NCBI GenBank assembly: GCA_011525915.1
Contig: WYBM01000101.1
Location: 1 to 37,668, forward strand
Source: Ardenticatenaceae bacterium
Lineage (GTDB): Bacteria > Chloroflexota > Anaerolineae > Promineifilales > Promineifilaceae
DNA length: 37,668 bases
Direction: 5' to 3'
Numbering within the stretch: the first letter of the stretch is position 1; every line of letters begins with the position of its first letter. The translations under genes were made by a program, and so were the position numbers. Below, piece after piece: positions 24,577-31,858 of this stretch. The notes below the pieces were generated by a model. The model was not told the origin of the DNA. It saw nothing but the letters and a program-made list of their open reading frames with translations, and searched no databases.

Positions 24577-25263
24577 CTAGCTGCCAAAGCGGTAACCGAT
24601 GCCGTATTCAGTTTTAAGGTAATGGGGATTAGCCGGGTCTTCTTCGATTTTGCGGCGCAGTCGGCCGATGTAAACGCGCAGATATTCAGCTTCATTGCCA
24701 TATTCTGCCCCCCATACTGCTTGCAAAATGGTGCGGTGGGGCAGTGCCCGGCCAATGTGGCGCATGAAGTAATGAAGCAGGTCATATTCGGTTTGGGTGA
24801 GTTTAAGCCGCTCACCGCGACAGGTGGCAGTGTTGGCGTTGGGCTCCAGTTGAATGTCTCCGTATTGCAAGAGTTCATGAGAGGTAGACGGCCGTTTCTC
24901 CCAATTTACCCGCCGCATCATCGCCCGTACCCGTGCCAGCAGTTCATCGATGCCAAACGGCTTTACCAGATAGTCGTCGGCCCCCTGATCCAGTGCCGCC
25001 ACCTTGTCTGCTTCTTCACCCAGTGCCGTAAGGACGATAATTGGCACCGTAGACACCTGACGGATGCGACGGCACGTTTCCAGCCCGTCCATATGGGGCA
25101 TCATCACATCCAGGATGATGAGGTCAAGCGTTTCTGTATTAAAAATAGCCAGGGCTTCCAGGCCATTGCTGGCGCTAAATACCTGGAAGTCCCGCGCTGC
25201 CAGGTTACGGCTGATAAACTCACGCAAAGGTTTTTCGTCTTCTACAACCAGGATTTTTGTCAT
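24577..25263 (-). CDS. OmpR/KdpE-family response regulator
   Basis: 228 residues from ATG 25263; the in-frame TTG at 25269 is a less likely start. The receiver domain (1-118) has the acidic pocket E8-D9, phosphoacceptor D52 in LIILDVMMPHMDG, T79 and K101 in DDYLVKPFG. The winged-helix DNA-binding domain (about 130-228) ends in YLRVYIGRLRRKIE and EYGIGYRF, as in KdpE. The KdpD-like kinase encoded at 25785-28142 is the obvious partner. The kdpFABC genes are absent, so potassium control cannot be assumed. A small opposite-strand gene lies between regulator and kinase. Confidence 0.92.
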   Translation of the reverse strand: MTKILVVEDEKPLREFISRNLAARDFQVFSASNGLEALAIFNTETLDLIILDVMMPHMDGLETCRRIRQVSTVPIIVLTALGEEADKVAALDQGADDYLVKPFGIDELLARVRAMMRRVNWEKRPSTSHELLQYGDIQLEPNANTATCRGERLKLTQTEYDLLHYFMRHIGRALPHRTILQAVWGAEYGNEAEYLRVYIGRLRRKIEEDPANPHYLKTEYGIGYRFGS

Positions 25264-25442
25264 AATCAATTCTCTACAGTGTTGGTTCGTTTTTCAAGAG
25301 TTCATAAAAACTGCGCCTATCACTGGGGACAATGGGCTTAAGTGAAGCGCTTCTAGTGGCAGTAAATGGCATGGTTTTGCCTGTATTTGGCGTTCATTCT
25401 AGCTTATATTACTGCTTAAATGTTGCTGAAAAGGAGTTCCCT

Positions 25443-25826
25443 ATGAACTATTATTTCCTGGTAGCTGGCGTGTTATTGTTGATCTTTGCGGCTGGCCATG
25501 CCCTTTGGGGCCAGAAGCATATGATAGTCCGAGTGGAAGGCGCACCGTTACCCCAATCAGTCAAACTGCTGATCTTTTTTAGTTGGAACCTGCCCACTAT
25601 GTTTCTTTCTATATCCGCCATGGCGTTGATGTTGGCAGCCAGCACTGAGGTGGTAAAGGCCCACGCCCTGGCCTGGTTTATCATAGCAGTGATGCTGGGC
25701 AACTTTTTTCTTTTTGTAGGTGTCAGCCTCATCAAATACAGGCAAGGGTTAAAAGGGATGATGCCGCAATTTTTCATGTTGGCGTTATTGGTAGATATTA
25801 TCATCGCAGGCGTCTTGAATGGGTAG
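25443..25826 (+). CDS. Small four-helix membrane protein of unknown function
   Basis: I start at ATG 25443 (127 residues) because AAGGAG at 25431-25436 lies six bases upstream; the frame is open from 25332. Four hydrophobic helices are visible (about 3-23, 40-66, 73-97, 106-125), with short charged loops such as KYRQGLKG. I do not recognise a family. It sits between the response regulator and the kinase, on the opposite strand to both, and its last 42 bases overlap the 3' end of the kinase gene. A weak -10 like TATATT (25405-25410) precedes it. It could be a sensor partner or target of the two-component system; this is inference only. Confidence 0.7.
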   Translation: MNYYFLVAGVLLLIFAAGHALWGQKHMIVRVEGAPLPQSVKLLIFFSWNLPTMFLSISAMALMLAASTEVVKAHALAWFIIAVMLGNFFLFVGVSLIKYRQGLKGMMPQFFMLALLVDIIIAGVLNG

Positions 25827-28142
25827 GGTGAAACCAAAGAGGGCCCCGGGGTTGGCCGGCTGGAACCAGACACGGCCGTGGTGCGCGGCTACAAACCCTT
25901 TACAAATGGCCAGCCCCAGACCCACACCACCTACTTCTCGCGTCAGGCGGTTATCGGCGCGTACAAAGCGGTCAAAAATTTTGTCGGCCAGTTCCGGTGG
26001 CACACCTGGCCCAAAGTCACGCACGGTAAACGTTATATCGCCATTTTGCCGGGCTGTACGGACCTCAATAGGCATGTCTGGTGGCGAATATTTGATGGCA
26101 TTATCTACCAGGTTGCGCATCACGGTACTCATGCGTGAGATGTCTATGGAAATGGGCGGCAGGTCAGCGGCCAACTGCAGGTGAACACGGCCGTAAATCG
26201 GCGGCGTAAAGGAGCGCATGACCTCGGCCAATAAATCATTCAATGAGTAAATTTCACAGTGAATGTCCAACAGGCCGGCCTCCATACGTGACAGGTCTAA
26301 CAGGTTTTTTACCAGCATCGTCAGCCGGTCGGTTTCCTGGCTGATCGTTTGCAGGAATTCCCGTTGTGTGGCCGCATCCCAGGCCACATCATTGGCCAGC
26401 AGCGTGCTGGCATATCCCTTGATGGTGGCCAGCGGCGTGCGCAGCTCATGGGAAACGGTAGAGAGCAGGGCTGACTTCATCCGATCCAGCTCTTTGTCTT
26501 TGGTAATGTCTTGCCATAACTGGCCCCGTCCCAGAGGCTCGCCTTGAGCGTCCGTCACGGCAAAGAGATGCAGGCGCAGGTCATGCTGTCGACCGTGGGC
26601 TCCTTCGGCCACCACGTCAAAGGTGTGCTCACCGTGGCCGGCCACGGCCGTTTCATATTGCTGCCGGGCGCTGTCTGGGTTGGTGAAGGTGGCGGCCAGC
26701 CGGGCAAACAGTGCCGCTCCCGTCTGCTGCCGGGCATCCTGACGTGACGCGCCCAACCATTCAGCCGCCTGGTGGTTGCAATAAAGCACACGGCCGTCAG
26801 TCCCTTCCAAAATCAGGCCGTCGGCCAGGCTTTCCACAATCGCTTCCAGGCGGCGGGTTTGTTCCTGCAAGCGTTCATCGGTGCGTGCATACAGGGCCGC
26901 GTTTTCCATGGCAATAGAGGCATGATAAGCAAAGCTGGACGCCAGTTCCAGTTCGCTGTAACTGTAACGGTAGGGCCCGGCCTTGTACAACAGCAGCACT
27001 GCCGGCAGGGCATGTTGGGTTTTCAGCGGCACTGCCAGCACTGACTGATACCCTTCGGCCCGGGCGCGCGGCCGAAAGGCGGTGAAGGCCAGGTCGGTTT
27101 CAGTGTTGGATACCTGGATCGGCGCCTGGTTGCGCAGGGCGCGCATGGAAGGGGAATTGGGTTCACTGGGGGTAATGCGCAGCTGCTTGACATACGCATC
27201 AGACAACCCCCGGCTGGCGCGCACGCGAAAAACCCCTGCCCGCTGATCCAGGGCCACAATGGCGCAGCGCTCAACATGAAACAGGTTTTGCACCTGTTCT
27301 AAAATGCTGTTCAACACCGCCATCACATCCAGCGAGGCAGCCACGGCCCGGCCGGTTTCCAGCAGCGTGGAAAGCTGCACAAAGCGGGTATGGATGTCTG
27401 CCTCCATGGCCATAAGGGAGCGCGCCAGACTGCCGATCTGGTCAGAGCGGGCGGCCAATTGGTCTAGCTGGGCCTTTTCTTCCGGGCGCATCTGGCCGCG
27501 CCAGCGTATGAGGCCGCTGTACACTTCCAGTTGTTCCAGTGGTTTGATGATTTGGTGGGAGAGCAGCATCCAGGAGAAAAGCCCCCCGGCCAGGAACATC
27601 ATCAAGGCGATCACCCAAACCTGATCCAGCAGACGTGTATGGGCAAAAGCCACGGCCGTGGGCAGCTGCAGCAGAACGTCTCGTGTTCCGTCCGGCGTGG
27701 CCGCATAACCGTGCAGCCAGCGGCTGCCTTCGGGGTCGGTGGTGATCAAGTAGCCGCCGGCCGCGGCCATCTGGCGAATGACGCCGGTTTGCCAGCTTTG
27801 CCAGGCGGGTTCGTCAGGCAATGACGGGCGGCCGCTTTGCTGCTGGATACGGCCGTCAGACCCCACAATCAGCAGTTGGGCGCTGCCATCTAACCCGGCC
27901 AGGGCCAGCCATTCCGTCTCTGGTGGCAGGGCATCAAGTTGGCGGGCGATGGCCTGGGCGTGTTGGACCACGGCCGTTTGTGCCTGCTGGTTTAACCGGT
28001 TGGTCATCACCAGGGCCACGGAAAAAGCAGCCACGAGCAGCATCCCGGCAAACAGCAGGTAAAACCGCAGCAGCCGCGCCCGCAAATCATCTTCACGCGG
28101 TTGCTCCCGGCCTGGTTGGGTGTCATCTACATACAAACTCAT
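25785..28142 (-). CDS. Sensor histidine kinase with extracytoplasmic loop, GAF and PAS domains
   Basis: 785 residues. Two membrane helices (about 28-47 and 174-196) bracket an external domain of about 125 residues. A HAMP-like helix (197-250) follows, then GAF (about 272-415), PAS (about 432-545, with DGLILEGTDGRVLYCNHQA), HisKA and HATPase_c. The phosphorylated histidine is H565 in STVSHELRTPLATIKGYAS, which closely resembles the KdpD catalytic start. The N box RNLVDNAIKYSP (676-687), DFGPG (709-713), the F box IFDRFVRAD and GVGLGLAIC (739-747) are intact. It should phosphorylate the regulator at 24577-25263. Two input domains plus the external loop suggest it integrates several signals. Its 3' end overlaps the small membrane gene tail to tail. 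Seven octamers lie within it. Confidence 0.92.
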   Translation of the reverse strand: MSLYVDDTQPGREQPREDDLRARLLRFYLLFAGMLLVAAFSVALVMTNRLNQQAQTAVVQHAQAIARQLDALPPETEWLALAGLDGSAQLLIVGSDGRIQQQSGRPSLPDEPAWQSWQTGVIRQMAAAGGYLITTDPEGSRWLHGYAATPDGTRDVLLQLPTAVAFAHTRLLDQVWVIALMMFLAGGLFSWMLLSHQIIKPLEQLEVYSGLIRWRGQMRPEEKAQLDQLAARSDQIGSLARSLMAMEADIHTRFVQLSTLLETGRAVAASLDVMAVLNSILEQVQNLFHVERCAIVALDQRAGVFRVRASRGLSDAYVKQLRITPSEPNSPSMRALRNQAPIQVSNTETDLAFTAFRPRARAEGYQSVLAVPLKTQHALPAVLLLYKAGPYRYSYSELELASSFAYHASIAMENAALYARTDERLQEQTRRLEAIVESLADGLILEGTDGRVLYCNHQAAEWLGASRQDARQQTGAALFARLAATFTNPDSARQQYETAVAGHGEHTFDVVAEGAHGRQHDLRLHLFAVTDAQGEPLGRGQLWQDITKDKELDRMKSALLSTVSHELRTPLATIKGYASTLLANDVAWDAATQREFLQTISQETDRLTMLVKNLLDLSRMEAGLLDIHCEIYSLNDLLAEVMRSFTPPIYGRVHLQLAADLPPISIDISRMSTVMRNLVDNAIKYSPPDMPIEVRTARQNGDITFTVRDFGPGVPPELADKIFDRFVRADNRLTREVGGVGLGLAICKGFVAAHHGRVWFQPANPGALFGFTLPIQDACDDNIYQ

Positions 28143-28202
28143 CCTAACAGGCGAGTTTAATCAGGAAAGAGGGTGATGGCAAGGTACACGGGACCTGGCA
28201 AT

Positions 28203-28634
28203 TTAATCTAGCTTGCCGCTCCTGGCGGCCTGGCGCATTCGGCTGAGGGCCATCCACATGGCGCCTAGGGCGGTAAAAAAGGCGATGGCGATCTTGGTGG
28301 CGTCCACGATAGGTTCCACCTGCACACCATCTGGGCCTATGATAATAGCCGCTACCGGGCGGCCCAGGGTGCCACCACCGCCGCCGCCACCACCGCCAAA
28401 ACCGGTGCCGGGTTCCTGGCCTTCCGGAGAAACACTGCCACTGCCACCGCCATATCCAAAACCTATGCCGGCTGTTAACTCGGAGGCGGTAATAACGGTA
28501 TAGTCGCCTTTTGTCAGCGGCTGACTGTAGATAGCTTCTGGTTTGGTGATGTCAAACAGTTTGCTCATTAATTCATTGGCCCGTTCTTGATTGGGGACCG
28601 TTTCAATCGCTAGTTTGGTACGGCTTTCGCTCAT
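28203..28634 (-). CDS. GerW/YtfJ-family protein with C-terminal membrane helix
   Basis: 143 residues. The layout follows Spore_YtfJ (PF09579): an N-terminal helix (ERANELMSKLF), a strand around YTVITASELTAGIGFGYGGG, a poly-glycine stretch (79-88), and PVAAIIIGPDGVQVEPI. In Bacillus GerW is needed for spore germination, but the family is widespread in non-sporulating bacteria, where its role is unknown. Unlike the Bacillus protein, this one ends in a hydrophobic helix (about 113-130), so it is probably membrane-attached. It is 22 bases downstream of a small one-helix protein gene, and 60 bases upstream of the kinase gene on the same strand. Confidence 0.8.
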   Translation of the reverse strand: MSESRTKLAIETVPNQERANELMSKLFDITKPEAIYSQPLTKGDYTVITASELTAGIGFGYGGGSGSVSPEGQEPGTGFGGGGGGGGGTLGRPVAAIIIGPDGVQVEPIVDATKIAIAFFTALGAMWMALSRMRQAARSGKLD

Positions 28635-28656
28635 AGTGCACTCCTCTTCAGGTGAA

Positions 28657-28938
28657 TCAACGATTTGACCTGAGGCTTTTTAATAAGACCCGCATATTCA
28701 CCAGAATGACCAGACCCACAAAAGCCCACAAGGCCAGGCGGGTGATGTCGGTGATGGGCAGAGTTTCGGTACGGCCGTCTTTCTCTACCAACACCCCTGT
28801 CGGCCGGTGCCACACAAACCCACCCCATGGCAGGCTGATGTGTAATAGCTGGGATTGTGGCGTCAGCGTTGACTGGTTCACTTGAATGGGCTGGCCTGAT
28901 TGGTCCTGCCAGGTGATAAGGTTGTTCATCATGGCCAT
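28657..28938 (-). CDS. Small protein with C-terminal membrane helix, unknown function
   Basis: Up to 93 residues. A soluble part of mostly beta character (LLHISLPWGGFVWHRPTGVL) is followed by LPITDITRLALWAFVGLVIL, the start of a single hydrophobic helix (about 62-82). I do not recognise a family. The start is uncertain among ATGs at 28938, 28932 and 28929, since GGGAA at about 28944-28940 favours an inner one. It ends 22 bases before the GerW-like gene, so the pair is probably co-transcribed and may act together at the membrane. One octamer lies inside (28771). Confidence 0.62.
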   Translation of the reverse strand: MAMMNNLITWQDQSGQPIQVNQSTLTPQSQLLHISLPWGGFVWHRPTGVLVEKDGRTETLPITDITRLALWAFVGLVILVNMRVLLKSLRSNR

Positions 28939-28961
28939 TTCCCAACACCATCGGTAATCAG

Positions 28962-29010
28962 ATCACTGTTCACCGATGACTGCATACTGAATACTGCCGA
29001 CTGATTACTG
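28962..29010 (+). repeat. Seven-unit heptamer array NNNACTG
   Basis: Seven contiguous units occur: ATCACTG, TTCACCG, ATGACTG, CATACTG, AATACTG, CCGACTG, ATTACTG. One (TTCACCG) departs from the core. The array has the same unit count and register as the right arm at 23037-23085. The last unit overlaps the stop codon of the hydrolase/ligase fusion gene. Confidence 0.9.
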
Positions 29011-31509
29011 AGGTACATCCTGCACCAACATCCGGCGCAGCACCTTGCCAATAAATGATTTGGGCAGGGATTCACGGAACTCAATCTCCCAGGGCACGGC
29101 ATAGGGTTCCAGGCGGCGCTGGCAGAGGGCGATCAGTTCCTCTTTGGTTAAATGGGTGCCGGGGCGGGGAACAACAAAGGCCTTGATTTTTTGCTCACCG
29201 ACCAGCGTGCCAATGCCTACCACGGCCACTTCCATCACTTTATTATTTTCGTATAGTACCTCTTCCACATCGCGGGGGTAAACACTGTACTCGCCAAACA
29301 TGATGGTATCACGCTTACGGCTGATAATCTGGAAATAACCGTCATTGTCCATCACGGCCACGTCGCCGGTGTCTAGCCAGCCATCACCCAGCAGTGCCTC
29401 TGTCTCCTCTTCGCGCTGCCAGTAACCTTGCATCACCTGCGGCCCGCGAATGACCATCTCGCCAATACGGCCCGGTGGCACATCTTCGCCGGTGATCAGG
29501 TCTATGATTTTGGCTTCGGTGTTGGGGATGGGCACCCCGATGGAACCGGGCTTACGCACGCCATACAGCGGATTGGCGTGGGTGACGGGGGAAGCCTCGG
29601 TCAGGCCGTACCCTTCAACAAGACGGCCGTGGGTCAACTTCTCAAACTCTTCCTGCACTTCGATGGGCAATGGGGCTGCCCCACTGACACACGCCTTGAT
29701 GGAGCTCAAGCCGTACTCGCGGGCATTGGGGAAATGGTTAATGGCTGTATACATGGAAGGCACACCGGGGAAGATGCTCACCTTGTAGTCACGAATGTGT
29801 TCCAATACCTCTTGTGTGTCAAAAACTGGCAGCAAAATCATGGTGCCACCCAGAGCAATAGGCAGGCTCATGGCGTTGATCAGGCCATAGCTGTGAATGA
29901 TGGGCAGCACAGAGAGGCACACTTCCTGCCCGTACTTTAAGTCTGGAATCCAGTGGCGGGTTTGTAAGGTGTTGGCCACCAGATTGTAATGGCTCAGGCA
30001 AACGCCTTTGGGCACGTCGGTTGTGCCGCTGGTGAAAAGAATGGCAGCCAGGTCTTCACTTTGGACATGGACAAAGGCAGGTGCTACTGGTGGCGCGTCT
30101 TGCAGCAGGTCTACCATATTTTGACCAATGGCCCGCATAATGGCCTCATCCTCTGGCTGGCTTTCGGGCAGACCCCAGCGGTCGATCAACTTTTTATAGG
30201 TAGAGGGTTTAACCACCTGGCGAATGTCAGCAAAAATAAATTGATCCAGGCCGGTGTGCGCTTTGATCTCTTGCGCCAGCCGGCCAAAGCTGGACAGCAT
30301 CACGATCACTTTGGGTTCTGTCTGCCGCACCTGCTCCACAATGAGTGCGGCACTGGCGTCAGGGTTGGGCATGACCACTACCCCACCCACCTTTAACGTG
30401 CCGTAAAATGCGGTAATCATTTGCGGCATGTTTGGCAGCACCAGCATCACCCGGTCGCCGGGGCGTACCCCCTTACCGTGCAAGACCTGAGCAAACTGGT
30501 TGGTGCGTTGCAGTAAATGTTCGTAGCTGATGTGCCGGTTATAAAAAGTAACGGCCGTTTGTCGGGGCACCCAGCCGGCAGCTGAGTCCAGAAACGTAAA
30601 CAACGGCCGTTTGGGAATGGGTATGGTGGGCGGCGTGCCCTGGCTGTAACTGCGGATCCAGATGCGGCTGGCCAGGGGGTCTTCCCGCTGAATACGGCCG
30701 CGCCAGGAACCCTTGTCGGCGTCATCAATAAAACGTTCAATGGCCCGCGACACCGCCTGGTGGCGCTCTAACTGCACTTTGTGTTTGGCCGCACCCACGT
30801 CATAAACCTCAACATTGGGGATCATCTTGCCTACATCTTCAAATACGGCACGGGGGAAATAGACGTCTCGCTCACCGGTGATAACCAGCGTGGGGGTGGT
30901 GATATTACGCATCAAGGACCAGCCGTTCCACTTAAGCATATTGTTTTGGGCCATACGTTTCATGACGTGGATTTCGGCATCCCACTTGGGGCGGTATTTC
31001 CAGAACGGCCGTAAGGCATCTGCCGGTAACTGCATGGCCAGGCGGGCTGCTTTGGGCAGAGGGTATTCGCCGGCGGTGGCGATCAGCACCAGTTTGGCCA
31101 GCTGTTCCGGATGAGCGTTAGCATATTCCACGGCAATCGAGCCGCCAAACGAATGCGCTACCAGGATAAACTTCTCTGGCAGCCCCAACTCCTCGACGAT
31201 AGCCTGAATGTCAGACACCATCTCATGCATGGTGTAATCGGTATAAGGCGCGTCGCTCTGGCCATGGCCGCGCAGATCAAAGGCCACCACGCGATAATGG
31301 CGGGCAAAATAGTTAATCTGGTATTCCCATGATTCCAACACCCCGGCGTAGCCATGTACAAACATGATCGTTTGTTCGGCCCCTTCCGGCCATAGATCCA
31401 GCACCGAAAGAAACGCATCGGCCACCCCGCGCATAGGCACCCTTACCCGATACAGATCATAATCTAGTTGAATATCTGCCCGTTTTACACCCCGCAGCTT
31501 TTTCTTCAT
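29005..31509 (-). CDS. Fusion of alpha/beta hydrolase and acyl-CoA synthetase (AMP-forming)
   Basis: 834 residues. The N-terminal half (about 15-265) is an alpha/beta hydrolase with oxyanion VHGYAG (51-56), nucleophile S120 in VAHSFGGS, acid D215 in GERDVYFP and H243 in AAKHKVQ, so the triad is complete. The C-terminal half (about 300-834) is an ANL-family ligase with P-loop TSGTTDVPKG (493-502; Asp replaces the usual Gly), GYGLTEAS (633-640), WLDTGD (711-716), the RKRDTIMFGEYSVYP hinge and the catalytic lysine in SFIGKVLRR (K822). The ligase activates a carboxylic acid, probably fatty, as acyl-AMP and then acyl-CoA. A plausible scheme is that the hydrolase frees an acid from an ester which the ligase then activates; this is inference. 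It is cytoplasmic, with no signal peptide. Five octamers are present. Confidence 0.9.
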   Translation of the reverse strand: MKKKLRGVKRADIQLDYDLYRVRVPMRGVADAFLSVLDLWPEGAEQTIMFVHGYAGVLESWEYQINYFARHYRVVAFDLRGHGQSDAPYTDYTMHEMVSDIQAIVEELGLPEKFILVAHSFGGSIAVEYANAHPEQLAKLVLIATAGEYPLPKAARLAMQLPADALRPFWKYRPKWDAEIHVMKRMAQNNMLKWNGWSLMRNITTPTLVITGERDVYFPRAVFEDVGKMIPNVEVYDVGAAKHKVQLERHQAVSRAIERFIDDADKGSWRGRIQREDPLASRIWIRSYSQGTPPTIPIPKRPLFTFLDSAAGWVPRQTAVTFYNRHISYEHLLQRTNQFAQVLHGKGVRPGDRVMLVLPNMPQMITAFYGTLKVGGVVVMPNPDASAALIVEQVRQTEPKVIVMLSSFGRLAQEIKAHTGLDQFIFADIRQVVKPSTYKKLIDRWGLPESQPEDEAIMRAIGQNMVDLLQDAPPVAPAFVHVQSEDLAAILFTSGTTDVPKGVCLSHYNLVANTLQTRHWIPDLKYGQEVCLSVLPIIHSYGLINAMSLPIALGGTMILLPVFDTQEVLEHIRDYKVSIFPGVPSMYTAINHFPNAREYGLSSIKACVSGAAPLPIEVQEEFEKLTHGRLVEGYGLTEASPVTHANPLYGVRKPGSIGVPIPNTEAKIIDLITGEDVPPGRIGEMVIRGPQVMQGYWQREEETEALLGDGWLDTGDVAVMDNDGYFQIISRKRDTIMFGEYSVYPRDVEEVLYENNKVMEVAVVGIGTLVGEQKIKAFVVPRPGTHLTKEELIALCQRRLEPYAVPWEIEFRESLPKSFIGKVLRRMLVQDVPQ

Positions 31510-31858
31510 AGAAACCCTCCGAGTTTACTAAACCAGAGCCATCGTACCATGAGATGTTAACAGGAGCAATGTTGCTGCAGCGCCTTATACATAAATGAAA
31601 ACAACTGGTGACACTTGTAGTCCCGTTGGCTGTAAGGTAATCGGCAACAATGATCGTCGCAAGGGGCGACGCCCAGGAACTGAACAGAGATATGGTCCTG
31701 GCCGGGGAGGTCGCAAGCCCAAGAAACGCTCAACTGGATGAAGGGTTGATATCAGGTTGGTTGGGGGTGGATTTAAGGAAAAGGAAAGGGTTAATGGCGA
31801 TGGGGTCTGGCCGGCCTGACCGGCCAGACCCTCTTACGGGTTGTTAGGAAATCACACG
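31510..31858. other. Intergenic region between the fusion gene and a secreted protein gene
   Basis: This 349-base stretch holds no convincing gene. A 65-codon plus-strand frame (31650-31847) has no ribosome site and no family resemblance. It contains the shared motif GGTAATCGGCAACAATG (31636-31652), a small hairpin CGTCGC/GCGACG (31655-31671) and a strong hairpin at 31803-31831. Confidence 0.6.
31803..31831 (-). terminator. Strong hairpin after the secreted protein gene
   Basis: GGGTCTGGCCGG (31803-31814) and CCGGCCAGACCC (31820-31831) are perfect 12-base inverted repeats with a five-base loop. They lie 28 bases beyond the stop codon of the minus-strand gene. No T-run follows, so it is either a Rho-assisted or a processing-type mRNA end. 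Confidence 0.6.

Noticed and set aside
24577..28142. Potassium-responsive Kdp regulation
   Set aside because: The kinase core and regulator look KdpD/KdpE-like, but the kinase lacks the KdpD N-terminal and Usp domains, and kdpFABC is absent.
31650..31847. A 65-codon plus-strand frame in the 349-base intergenic region
   Set aside because: It has no ribosome site, no recognisable family, and its 3' part is the strong hairpin at 31803-31831.
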